64,000 bases of DNA from Pedobacter gandavensis. Lineage in GTDB: Bacteria; Bacteroidota; Bacteroidia; Sphingobacteriales; Sphingobacteriaceae. How positions within the stretch are numbered: the first letter of the stretch is position 1; every line of letters begins with the position of its first letter. The notes under the pieces were generated by a model. The model had not been told where the DNA came from, did no database searches, and was given only the letters and a program-made list of their open reading frames with translations. Location: contig NZ_WNXC01000004.1 in NCBI RefSeq assembly GCF_014172405.1, positions 1 to 64,000 on the forward strand, written 5' to 3'. Made by a program: the position numbers and the translations under genes. This document shows, one piece after another, positions 43,241 to 51,955 of this stretch.

Positions 43241-43849
43241 ATGGAAAATCAGGATAAAAAGAGAATTTTAATTATTGAGGCAGCTTTGAAGCGTTTTGCC
43301 CATTATGGTTTAGCAAAAACAACCATGACTGAAATCGCAAAAGACATCTCTTTCTCAAAAGCATTACTCTATTACTATTTTCCTGACAAATTAAGTCTCT
43401 ATGTGAGTGCCATAGAACACCTCATGCAGGTGATCAGCAGAGATCTGGTCAAATCTATTGACAAAACTAAAACAGCAAGCGAAGGCGTCCTTAAACTACT
43501 ACAAAAAAGACAAGCCTTTATCCAAAAGTACTACAACATCCTGGAATCCAGCCAAATCATAGGCAATGAACTTCCAGAGAATCTGGCAGAAAAATTCCAT
43601 AAAGCAAGAACCTTTGAATTCATCATTATCGGCTCCTTATTTAGTCGGGGTGTAGCCAATAAAGAGTTCTTCATCACAGATACCAAACTAGCCACCGAAA
43701 TATTTATTGATGCCCTATCAGGTATCCATTTCAATATCCTTTCTAAGGATAAGAACATGTTCCCGGGAAAAGAACAGTTCAAACAAATCTTTCAAAAAGA
43801 AAAAATGTTTGCTGATATCTTCTTAGACGGATTGAGAGCTAAGCCATAA
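43241..43849 (+). CDS. TetR/AcrR-family regulator (first of two paralogues)
   Basis: A 202-residue TetR-type repressor. The HTH is residues ~8-55 (KRILIIEAALKRFAHYGLAKTTMTEIAKDISFSKALLYYYFPDKLSLY), followed by an all-helical ligand domain. Its HTH is clearly paralogous to that of the next gene, with a common core of KRFxHYG, KTTM, EIA and LYYYFPDK. Together with that gene it precedes the TolC-MFP-RND operon and presumably controls it. Confidence 0.9.
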   Translation: MENQDKKRILIIEAALKRFAHYGLAKTTMTEIAKDISFSKALLYYYFPDKLSLYVSAIEHLMQVISRDLVKSIDKTKTASEGVLKLLQKRQAFIQKYYNILESSQIIGNELPENLAEKFHKARTFEFIIIGSLFSRGVANKEFFITDTKLATEIFIDALSGIHFNILSKDKNMFPGKEQFKQIFQKEKMFADIFLDGLRAKP

Positions 43850-43919
43850 TTCATTTGTCATCCTAAAGTAAGTTTAGTTAGATTTTCGTTACAAAATCCA
43901 ACTTACAAAAATATGGTAG

Positions 43920-43927
43920 TATTTTTG
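43920..43927 (+). promoter_or_regulatory. Putative -7 box for the second TetR gene
   Basis: TATTTTTG matches TAnnTTTG, 38 bases before the ATG at 43966, suggesting that this gene and the efflux operon can start separately from the first TetR gene. Confidence 0.4.
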
Positions 43928-43965
43928 ACTGTAGAAATAAAAAAGTCAGAAAGTAAAAAAGTAGA

Positions 43966-44571
43966 ATGGTAGAGATAGATAAAAAAAGGGAATTGATTAT
44001 TGAGGGCGCAATAAAGCGGTTCATCCATTATGGCATCAACAAAACCACAATGAACGAAATAGCAGACGACTTATCAGTTTCTAAGCCTTCTTTGTACTAT
44101 TATTTCCCAGACAAAAGCAGTCTGGTTTTGGGCGTAATTGAAAAGATTTTCTCTGACTATTTTGAATTGATGGAAAAAGATCAAGCCTCAAAAAGTACAG
44201 TTGAAGAGTGCTTAGCTGCATTTATTGAAATTAGACACCGCTTTTTTCAAAAATACTACATGCTTCACCTATCTGGTGGAAGTCCGGATGCTTCCTTAAA
44301 TTCCGATAGCCTAAGAGCTTCATTTCTGGCCATGAAAGCCAAAAACGAAGATTTCCATGCCCAGGTTTTACAAAAGGCAATCGACAATGGGGAAATAGCC
44401 CCCGCAGATCCGCACAAGATGGCAGAGCTTTATCTGGATAGTCAGGCAGGAATTACCTCTCTATGCTTACTTCATGGAAATAAAGAACTGTTCCCAAGTA
44501 AAAAAGAGATGAAAACCATTCTGGAGAAACAGCACAGCTTATCGAAAATTTTCATCAAAGGATTAAAATAA
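43966..44571 (+). CDS. TetR/AcrR-family regulator (second of two paralogues)
   Basis: A 201-residue TetR repressor, paralogue of the preceding gene: HTH region KRELIIEGAIKRFIHYGINKTTMNEIADDLSVSKPSLYYYFPDK with the ligand-binding helical domain diverged. It lies 53 bases upstream of the tolC-like gene, same strand, so it is probably cotranscribed with the efflux pump and autoregulated. The tandem arrangement suggests a duplication followed by change of ligand or operator. Confidence 0.9.
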   Translation: MVEIDKKRELIIEGAIKRFIHYGINKTTMNEIADDLSVSKPSLYYYFPDKSSLVLGVIEKIFSDYFELMEKDQASKSTVEECLAAFIEIRHRFFQKYYMLHLSGGSPDASLNSDSLRASFLAMKAKNEDFHAQVLQKAIDNGEIAPADPHKMAELYLDSQAGITSLCLLHGNKELFPSKKEMKTILEKQHSLSKIFIKGLK

Positions 44572-44624
44572 CCCTTGAATTAAGAGATTATTAATATAAC
44601 AATAGACCACAAATTATAATAAAC

Positions 44625-45956
44625 ATGAATACTATAATTAAACAGGTAAGACTCATCCCGCTACTGCTGTTGGGGTTGTTATTATCTAATGTAGCAAGCG
44701 CTCAGCAAACACTGATTCTAAAAGACGCCTTAAACTACGCCATTCAGAACAGTGCAAATACGCGTAAAGCGAAATTAGACATTGAAGGAGGCCGTTACAA
44801 AACTGAAGAAATCAGAGCTCAAGCACTTCCAACAGTAACTGGAAATGCTGGACTAACTTATAACCCAATCATCGGCCAACTGGTAGTAGGTCCAGATTTG
44901 GCCTTCAAAATGGGAAGAACATGGAATTCAAATGCCGGTGTTCAACTGAATCAGCAACTGTTCAATCAGCAGGTTTTTACCGGCTTAAAAGCAGCAAGAA
45001 CCAGTGAAAGCTATTACAATGCCAGCGCGGAATTAACAGATGAGCAGATCATTGAGCAGGTAGCCAACAATTACTACCAGGTATTGGTAAATAGACAACA
45101 ACTGAACGTGATTGATACCAATATCAAAAATGTGAAAGTGGTAGAAAAGATCATTGGCAATCAATACAAAAATGGCTTGGCCAGAAAAATTGATGTAGAT
45201 AGAATTAAGGTAAACCTCACCAATCTGGAAACCAGACGTGAACAAACCTCCAATGCCATTGTTCAATTAGAAAATCAGTTGAAATTCTCTATGGGGATGC
45301 CGGTAGAAACCGTAATTAATCTACCTAAAACAGAATTAGACCACAACCCGATTCTTCCTAAATTTTCAGATTCTGTAAACGTGGAAAACAGAACGGAAAT
45401 GAAGCTATTGAACATTCAAAAAGACCTGCTTACTTTACAACGCAAAGCTTACGTAGCGGAATACTACCCAACGCTTGCCTTATCGGCAAACTACTCTTAC
45501 ACCGGACAAAGCGATAAATTTGATTTATTCAGCAACGGTCAAGCTTTCTGGTATGGTGCCTCAGCAGTTGGCCTAACCTTAAAGGTGCCAATTTTCAATG
45601 GATTCGCTACACGTTCCAGAGTTCGTCAAGCAGATGTAGACCTGAAAAAAGCCACAGAAGACAGAAGAGAAACCCGCAATGCGTTAAACCTATCTTATGA
45701 GAATGCAAAGATCCAATTGAAAAACAGTGTGAACACCATTAACTCTCAACGTGCAAACGTATTGCTTGCTCAGGAGATATACAACAGCACTCAAAACAAT
45801 TACAACAATGGTCTTGCTGCATTAACAGATTTATTAGATACTGAAAATGCACTTACTGAAGCACAAAACAGCTATACCCAGGCCTTATTGAACTATAAGA
45901 TTGCCGAAATTCAATTAATCAAATCAAACGGAAATATAAAATCACTACTACAATGA
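44625..45956 (+). CDS. TolC-family outer-membrane efflux protein
   Basis: A 443-residue TolC-like channel with a signal peptide ending near SNVASAQ. Two outer-membrane-efflux repeats of long coiled-coil helices are visible (e.g. ALNYAIQNSANTRKAKLDIEGGRYKTEE and YENAKIQLKNSVNTINSQRANVLLAQE). TALTDLLDTENALTEAQNSYTQALLNYKIAEIQLIKSNG-type C-terminal helices fit the family. It forms the outer-membrane exit of the pump and overlaps the adaptor gene by 4 bases (ATGA). Confidence 0.93.
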   Translation: MNTIIKQVRLIPLLLLGLLLSNVASAQQTLILKDALNYAIQNSANTRKAKLDIEGGRYKTEEIRAQALPTVTGNAGLTYNPIIGQLVVGPDLAFKMGRTWNSNAGVQLNQQLFNQQVFTGLKAARTSESYYNASAELTDEQIIEQVANNYYQVLVNRQQLNVIDTNIKNVKVVEKIIGNQYKNGLARKIDVDRIKVNLTNLETRREQTSNAIVQLENQLKFSMGMPVETVINLPKTELDHNPILPKFSDSVNVENRTEMKLLNIQKDLLTLQRKAYVAEYYPTLALSANYSYTGQSDKFDLFSNGQAFWYGASAVGLTLKVPIFNGFATRSRVRQADVDLKKATEDRRETRNALNLSYENAKIQLKNSVNTINSQRANVLLAQEIYNSTQNNYNNGLAALTDLLDTENALTEAQNSYTQALLNYKIAEIQLIKSNGNIKSLLQ

Positions 45957-47017
45957 AAAAAGGAATCATTACAGCCTTAGTAATCATACTTGCCATAGCC
46001 GGGATCGCCCTGGTGTTGAAAAACAACAAAAAGAAAAATGCAGAGAAAACGGCAATTGTTGCGGAAGGTAGCGGTGCAGTTTCTGTTCGTACGGAAGTAG
46101 CAAAAAAAGAACCTATTAATCTTGATTTCAGTGTTAATGGTGTTTTTGCTCCTATCCAGGAATTGAATTATATGGCGGAAATCGCAGGTCGTGTGACCGC
46201 TATTTACGTAAAAGAAGGTGACAGAGTAACGAAAGGCCAGCCATTGGCACGCATAGACGCAGAAATCTTAAATACAGACAAAGAAACTGCAGAAGCAAAC
46301 CTACAAAATGCGATCAGAGATGAAGCAAGATACGCAAGCTCTTTCCAAACGGGTGGGGTAACACAACAACAATTAGATCAGGCAAAACTTGCAGTTAAAA
46401 ACGCAAGACTAAGACTACAAAGCTCACAAAAAAGAGTAAGCGATGCAAACATGAGGTCTCCTATCAATGGTATTGTGAACAAAAAATATGTGGAAGTTGG
46501 TGCGTATGCAAATGCACAAGGCACACAATTGTTTGAATTGGTAGATGTATCTAAATTGAAGCTAAAAGTAAACGTAGACGAATCACAGGTAGCTAACTTA
46601 AATCTTGGCGATCAGGTGCCGATCAAAGCAAATGTTTTCCCAACAGATAACTTTGAAGGAAAAATCACGTTTATCGCAGCAAAAGCAGATGCTTCCCTAA
46701 ATTTTCCAGTTGAAATCTTAGTAGAAAACAACAAGAAAAACACCATTAAAGCAGGTATGTACGGTACTGCTGTATTCAAATTCCCACACCTTGCCCCTAC
46801 CATTATTGTCCCTCGTGGCGCATTCTTCGGTAGTGTAAGTAGTAATCAGCTATTTGTATTAGGTGAAGGAAATAAAGCAGTATTACGTAAAGTAGTAGCA
46901 GGTAGAATTCTTGGAGAAAACGTGGAAGTGCTGGAAGGTCTGAAAGAAGGCGAAACAGTGATCACCAGTGGACAAATCAACTTGGTTGATGGAACGCCGG
47001 TTGTTCCTGTAAAATAA
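45953..47017 (+). CDS. RND efflux periplasmic adaptor subunit (MFP)
   Basis: A 354-residue membrane fusion protein linking RND pump and TolC. A single N-terminal membrane segment (GIITALVIILAIAGIALVL) is followed by the lipoyl/barrel-hairpin domain: YMAEIAGRVTAIYVKEGDRVTKGQPLARID, a helical hairpin, then MRSPINGIVNKKYVEVGAYA and the beta-barrel domain. There is no lipobox. Its start overlaps the tolC stop, and the RND gene follows after 38 bases. Confidence 0.94.
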   Translation: MKKGIITALVIILAIAGIALVLKNNKKKNAEKTAIVAEGSGAVSVRTEVAKKEPINLDFSVNGVFAPIQELNYMAEIAGRVTAIYVKEGDRVTKGQPLARIDAEILNTDKETAEANLQNAIRDEARYASSFQTGGVTQQQLDQAKLAVKNARLRLQSSQKRVSDANMRSPINGIVNKKYVEVGAYANAQGTQLFELVDVSKLKLKVNVDESQVANLNLGDQVPIKANVFPTDNFEGKITFIAAKADASLNFPVEILVENNKKNTIKAGMYGTAVFKFPHLAPTIIVPRGAFFGSVSSNQLFVLGEGNKAVLRKVVAGRILGENVEVLEGLKEGETVITSGQINLVDGTPVVPVK

Positions 47018-47055
47018 CCAACACTTTAGCATGAATATATAACAAAACTATTCTG

Positions 47056-50000
47056 ATGAAAATAACAGAAATTTCTATAAAGCGCCCAACACTCGTTATC
47101 GTGGTTTTTACCGCGCTAACGCTGATGGGGCTATTGAGCTACTTTAGCCTGAGCTATGAATTATTACCAAAGTTCTCTAATAACGTAGTCTCTATATCCA
47201 CAATATACCCAGGAGCCTCACCTAATGAGGTGGAGAATACCGTCACCAAGAAGATTGAAGATGCCGTCTCCTCCATGGAAAACATTAAGAAACTGAACGC
47301 TGTATCTTATGAGAGTTTATCCGTTGTGACCATCACGCTAAATGATAAAGCCAATGTGGATTTATCATTGAATGAGGCCCAACGTAAAGTAAACTCAATC
47401 CTTGCGGATTTACCAACTGATGTAAAGCAACCATCCTTGAATAAATTCTCGCTGGATGATTTACCGGTGATCACGATGTCAGCATCCGCAAAAATGGATG
47501 ATGCCGCGTTCTATGACCTGATCGATAAACGTATCGCGCCAATCCTTTCCAGGGTTTCAGGTGTAGCGCAAGTCAACCTGGTTGGTGGTTCTGAACGTGA
47601 AATCGTAGTTGGATTGAATGCGGCTAAAATTGAAGGTTACAACCTTTCTATCCCACAAATTCAACAAGCAATCCTCACTTCCAACCTTGACTTCCCTACT
47701 GGAAGTGTGAAAACGGAAAATCAGGATGTATTGATCCGTCTTTCCGGTAAATTTAAATCGGTAGATGAGTTGAGAAACCTGGTTGTTGCCACCAGCAAAA
47801 CTGGTGCACAAATCAGATTAAGCGATGTTGCTGACGTTCAGGATGCACAAAAAGAAGTAGAGAAAATCGCACGTATCGATAGAAAAGGTGCGATCGCGAT
47901 CCAGATCATCAAACAATCAGATGCGAATGCGGTAGAAGTAAGTAAAGGCATGCACAAAATTGTAGCTACCCTTGAAAAAGACTATAAAGCCAACGACTTA
48001 AAAATTATCATCGCCAACGATAGTTCCATCTTTACCTTGGAATCAGCAGATGCGGTAATCCACGATTTAATCATGGCAATTGTCCTGGTAGCTTTCGTGA
48101 TGTTGTTCTTCCTCCACAGTTTACGTAACGCGGCAATTGTAATGGTATCCATTCCAGCTTCCCTGATTGCTACATTTATCGGGATGAGCTTATTTGGCTA
48201 TACCTTAAACCTGATGTCCCTTCTTGGACTATCCCTGGTGGTAGGTATTCTGGTGGATGATGCGATTGTGGTATTGGAGAATATCTACAGACACATGGAG
48301 ATGGGTAAAAACCGAGTTCGTGCAGCTTATGATGCAACCGCAGAAATTGGATTTACTGTAGTCTCGATTACTTTGGTAATTGTAGTGGTATTCTTCCCGA
48401 TTGCAGTGAGTTCAGGATTAGTTTCTAACATCCTTCGTCAGTTCTGTGTGGTGGTAATTATCGCAACCCTATTGTCATTGGTTACTTCATTTACCATTGT
48501 TCCATTATTGTCTTCACGTTTCGGTAAACTGGAAAAAATTGAAGGTAAAAATGCTTTCGGACGTTTCATTTTATGGTTCGAAAAGCAATTACATAAATTT
48601 ACGGTTTGGGTAACTGGTATCTTAGAATGGACCTTACGTCATAAAGCCATCACCATTATTGGGGTATTTATGCTGCTATTGAGTTCTTGTGGATTAACCA
48701 TCGGTGGTTTCATCGGTACAGAATTCTTCCCGAAGAGTGATAAAGGAGAGTTCCTGGTACAAATTGAGCTTCCTAAAGATGCCTCTCTGGAGAAAACAAA
48801 TCAGTTCACACAAAGAGCTGAAGCTTTCTTAGTGAAAAAACCAGAGATCACTCAAATGATTACGACCGTTGGACAATCCAGTGGTGATATGGGTGCTTCT
48901 CAAGCTACTGCCTACAAATCTGAGATCAACGTAAAATTAGTAGAACGCAAGGATCGTAAAGATGCATCTGATATTTATGCCACAAAAGTGAGTCGTGAAT
49001 TGTCGAAATTCCTGGTTGGTGCAAAAGTAAAAACAGTACCGATCAGTATTTTAGGTATTGCTGAAAATGCACCGATTGACCTGGTAGTTATGGGCTCCGA
49101 TCTGGATAGCGCTATGAAATATGCAGAAGGTGCAATGGAAGTCTTAAGAGGCATCCCAGGTTCTGCAGAGGTGAAATTATCTGTAGAAAAAGGTAGTCCG
49201 GAGATTAATGTTCAGGTAGACCGTGATAAAATGGCTGCCTTAGGATTGACCCTACAAACCGTAGGTATGACCATGCAAACTGCATTTAGTGGAAATACAG
49301 ACGGTAAATACCGTAAAGGTGAATACGAATATGACATCAACATCCAGTTCCAAGCCTTCAACCGTCGTAACATTGACGACGTAAGAAATCTGACTTTTAT
49401 CAATGATAAAGGGGAGAAAGTCAAACTGATTCAGTTCGCAGACATTAAAGAAGGTTCAGGCCCAAGTCAGCTGGAACGTAGAGATAAAAGTACTTCTGTT
49501 TCTGTAAAAGCTCAATCTATCGGTAGACCAACAGGTACCATCGTAACAGAACTACAGAATAAATTGATAGAACTTGAAAATAATGGCAAACTGAAAAAAC
49601 CAGTTGGCGTGAGTTATGTATGGGGTGGTGACCAGGAAAACCAAAGTGAAGGTTTCGGTACTTTAGGTATCGCCATGATGGCTTCTGTTATCCTGGTATA
49701 CCTGATCATGGTTGCCTTATACGACAGTTTTGTTTATCCTTTGGTGGTGATGTTCTCGATTCCTTTATCGGTAATCGGTGCCTTACTGGCGCTAGCGATC
49801 ACCAACAACTCATTGGGTATCTTTACGATCTTAGGATTGATCATGCTGATCGGTCTGGTAGCGAAAAATGCGATCATCCTGGTCGATTTTACAAACCAGA
49901 TGAAAGCAGAAGGTAAATCGACGCATGAAGCGCTTATCCTAGCCAACCATGCACGTTTACGTCCAATCTTAATGACCACTATCGCCATGGTAATCGGTAT

Positions 50001-50247
50001 GCTTCCTATTGCATTGGCCAGTGGTGCCGGTGCGGAGTGGAAAAACGGTCTGGCATGGGTAATCGTAGGTGGACTAACCAGTTCCCTATTCCTAACGCTA
50101 ATCGTAGTACCGGTAATGTATCAGATCTTTGATAACATCTTAACCAAGTTTGGCTTCAATGAAAAAGGCCAATCAATGGAAGAACTGATCGCAGAACCAT
50201 ACGACCATAAAGACGTTAAAGAATACGATCTGGACGGTAAACACTAA
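47056..50247 (+). CDS. RND multidrug efflux transporter permease (HAE-type)
   Basis: A 1063-residue inner-membrane proton-driven exporter of the AcrB/HAE type. Helix 1 is followed by large periplasmic loops (ISTIYPGASPNEVENTVTKKIEDAVSSM; FSLDDLPVITMSASAK). Helix 4 carries the proton-relay motif GLSLVVGILVDDAIVVLENIYRHME, with two adjacent Asp, and the second half repeats the layout (GLIMLIGLVAKNAIILVDFTNQ with conserved Lys, then RLRPILMTTIAMVIGMLPIAL). It is full length. Substrates are probably amphiphilic drugs or lipids; the TetR pair upstream presumably responds to them. Confidence 0.96.
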   Translation: MKITEISIKRPTLVIVVFTALTLMGLLSYFSLSYELLPKFSNNVVSISTIYPGASPNEVENTVTKKIEDAVSSMENIKKLNAVSYESLSVVTITLNDKANVDLSLNEAQRKVNSILADLPTDVKQPSLNKFSLDDLPVITMSASAKMDDAAFYDLIDKRIAPILSRVSGVAQVNLVGGSEREIVVGLNAAKIEGYNLSIPQIQQAILTSNLDFPTGSVKTENQDVLIRLSGKFKSVDELRNLVVATSKTGAQIRLSDVADVQDAQKEVEKIARIDRKGAIAIQIIKQSDANAVEVSKGMHKIVATLEKDYKANDLKIIIANDSSIFTLESADAVIHDLIMAIVLVAFVMLFFLHSLRNAAIVMVSIPASLIATFIGMSLFGYTLNLMSLLGLSLVVGILVDDAIVVLENIYRHMEMGKNRVRAAYDATAEIGFTVVSITLVIVVVFFPIAVSSGLVSNILRQFCVVVIIATLLSLVTSFTIVPLLSSRFGKLEKIEGKNAFGRFILWFEKQLHKFTVWVTGILEWTLRHKAITIIGVFMLLLSSCGLTIGGFIGTEFFPKSDKGEFLVQIELPKDASLEKTNQFTQRAEAFLVKKPEITQMITTVGQSSGDMGASQATAYKSEINVKLVERKDRKDASDIYATKVSRELSKFLVGAKVKTVPISILGIAENAPIDLVVMGSDLDSAMKYAEGAMEVLRGIPGSAEVKLSVEKGSPEINVQVDRDKMAALGLTLQTVGMTMQTAFSGNTDGKYRKGEYEYDINIQFQAFNRRNIDDVRNLTFINDKGEKVKLIQFADIKEGSGPSQLERRDKSTSVSVKAQSIGRPTGTIVTELQNKLIELENNGKLKKPVGVSYVWGGDQENQSEGFGTLGIAMMASVILVYLIMVALYDSFVYPLVVMFSIPLSVIGALLALAITNNSLGIFTILGLIMLIGLVAKNAIILVDFTNQMKAEGKSTHEALILANHARLRPILMTTIAMVIGMLPIALASGAGAEWKNGLAWVIVGGLTSSLFLTLIVVPVMYQIFDNILTKFGFNEKGQSMEELIAEPYDHKDVKEYDLDGKH

Positions 50248-50260
50248 ACCGACCAGCTCA

Positions 50261-50302
50261 AAAAAAAGAGGAATTTGCAGTTGCAAATTCCTCTTTTTTT
50301 AT
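50261..50302. terminator. Terminator after the RND operon
   Basis: AAAAAAAGAGGAATTTGCA paired with its complement around a very short loop, then seven T residues. 14 bases after the RND stop. Confidence 0.85.
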
Positions 50303-50345
50303 AAACCGATTTTAATTTCCTCTGCTCTTCCTCTAGAACCACTGT

Positions 50346-50380
50346 AAACAAAGAAACCCCACATTGCTGTGAGGTTCCTT
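50346..50380 (-). terminator. Putative lpdA terminator
   Basis: Minus-strand stem AACCTCACA / TGTGGGGTT with one mismatch and loop GCAA, then TTCTTTGTTT, 22 bases after the lpdA stop. Confidence 0.5.
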
Positions 50381-50400
50381 CTTTATATCAAAACAATCAA

Positions 50401-51807
50401 TTAAATATGGATTGCTCTGTTTTCTGTTGCAGCCATAGCCGCTTCTTTTAATGCTTCTGTATAAGTTGGGTGCGCATGGCAAATTCTTGCAATGTCTTCT
50501 GCTGAAGCACGGAATTCCATAGCTACCACAGCCTCAGCAATCATATCTGCTGCACGTGGACCAATCATGTGTACACCTAAAATCTCATCAGTAGTTGCAT
50601 CTGCCAATACTTTTACGAAACCATCCGTATCCATACTTGCTTTTGCACGTCCACTTGCTTTGAAAGGGAATGAACCTGCTTTATAAGCAGTACCTTTTTC
50701 TTTCAGTTGCTCCTCTGTAAAACCTACTGAAGCTACTTCTGGCCAGGTATACACCACACCTGGAATCAGGTTGTAGTTGATGTGTGGTTTTTGTCCGGCT
50801 AAAGTTTCCGCAACATAAATACCTTCATCTTCTGCTTTGTGTGCAAGCATTGCACCTTTAATTACGTCACCAATCGCATAAACACCAGGAACCGAAGTTT
50901 CTAAATGCTCATTTACAGGGATCTTGTTACCGCGATCTTCTGTTTTGATGCCAATATTCTCTAATCCTAATCCTTCAGTATAAGCCGTACGACCCACTGC
51001 AACGATACAATAATCAGCCTCAAGACTAACTACAGCACCTTTTGAGTTTTCAGCAGTCACCGTTACACGTTCGCCTTTAGTTGTTGCACCAGTTACTTTA
51101 TGACCCATAAAGAACTCCATGCCCAGAGATTTTTTCAACACACGTTGCAATTCTTTTCCTAAACCTGCATCCATGGTCCCAATGATAGAAGGCATGAATT
51201 CAACTACAGATACTTTCGTACCTAAACGTGCGTAAACAGAACCCAACTCTAATCCGATTACACCACCACCAATAACTACCATTTCTTTTGGTACTTCTTT
51301 GATGTTCAATGCTTCCGTTGAAGTAATGATTCTCTTTTTATCGATTGGTAAAAATGGCAATGCTGTTGGCTTAGAACCTGAAGCAATGATCACATTTTTA
51401 GCCGTAATTGTTTCTGTACTTCCGTCTTCTTTAGTGATAAGAATCGTGTTCTTGTCAACGAAAGAACCCAGTCCCTGGAAAGAATCAATTTTATTTTTTT
51501 TGAAGAGGTATTGAATTCCGGCAGTATTCTGAGCAACTACATCATCCTTACGCGCGATCATCTGTGGCATATCCACGCTCAGATCTTTAAGGTTAATTCC
51601 ATGAGTCTGGAAAGTATGTGCAGCATTGTGAAAATGCTCTGAAGAGTCTAACAATGCTTTTGAAGGAATACAACCTACGTTTAAGCAGGTTCCGCCAAAA
51701 GTTTTATATTTTTCTATCACTGCCGTTTTTAAGCCAAGTTGAGCACATCTGATTGCGCCAACATAACCGCCCGGGCCCGAGCCAATAACAACTACATCGT
51801 ATTGCAT
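50401..51807 (-). CDS. lpdA: Dihydrolipoyl dehydrogenase (E3)
   Basis: FAD enzyme that reoxidises dihydrolipoyl groups with NAD in the 2-oxoacid dehydrogenase complexes and the glycine cleavage system. The 468-residue protein has the FAD motif VVIGSGPGGYVGAIRCAQLG, redox-active disulfide GGTCLNVGCIPSK (Cys41, Cys46), NAD motif VVIGGGVIGLELGSVYARLG, GDVIKGAMLAHKAEDEG and the C-terminal catalytic His-Glu segment HAHPTYTEALKEA. It is monocistronic with a TAACTTTG -7 box upstream. Nearby partners GcvP and the E2 at the right edge could use it, although they are far apart. Confidence 0.96.
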   Translation of the reverse strand: MQYDVVVIGSGPGGYVGAIRCAQLGLKTAVIEKYKTFGGTCLNVGCIPSKALLDSSEHFHNAAHTFQTHGINLKDLSVDMPQMIARKDDVVAQNTAGIQYLFKKNKIDSFQGLGSFVDKNTILITKEDGSTETITAKNVIIASGSKPTALPFLPIDKKRIITSTEALNIKEVPKEMVVIGGGVIGLELGSVYARLGTKVSVVEFMPSIIGTMDAGLGKELQRVLKKSLGMEFFMGHKVTGATTKGERVTVTAENSKGAVVSLEADYCIVAVGRTAYTEGLGLENIGIKTEDRGNKIPVNEHLETSVPGVYAIGDVIKGAMLAHKAEDEGIYVAETLAGQKPHINYNLIPGVVYTWPEVASVGFTEEQLKEKGTAYKAGSFPFKASGRAKASMDTDGFVKVLADATTDEILGVHMIGPRAADMIAEAVVAMEFRASAEDIARICHAHPTYTEALKEAAMAATENRAIHI

Positions 51808-51829
51808 ATTAAGGTTTTTTTTTGTGGAA

Positions 51830-51837
51830 CAAAGTTA
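51830..51837 (-). promoter_or_regulatory. Putative lpdA -7 box
   Basis: Minus-strand TAACTTTG fits TAnnTTTG, 22 bases before the lpdA ATG at 51807. No clear -33 element. Confidence 0.45.
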
Positions 51838-51955
51838 ATAAACCTATCCTAATTATCCCCCTAAAACCTATTCTTTCCTCATCTTTAATGTTACATACCC
51901 AAAAATCAAGTAACGATTTCTGTATATTTAAGCCTCCATAAAAACAATACCGAAC

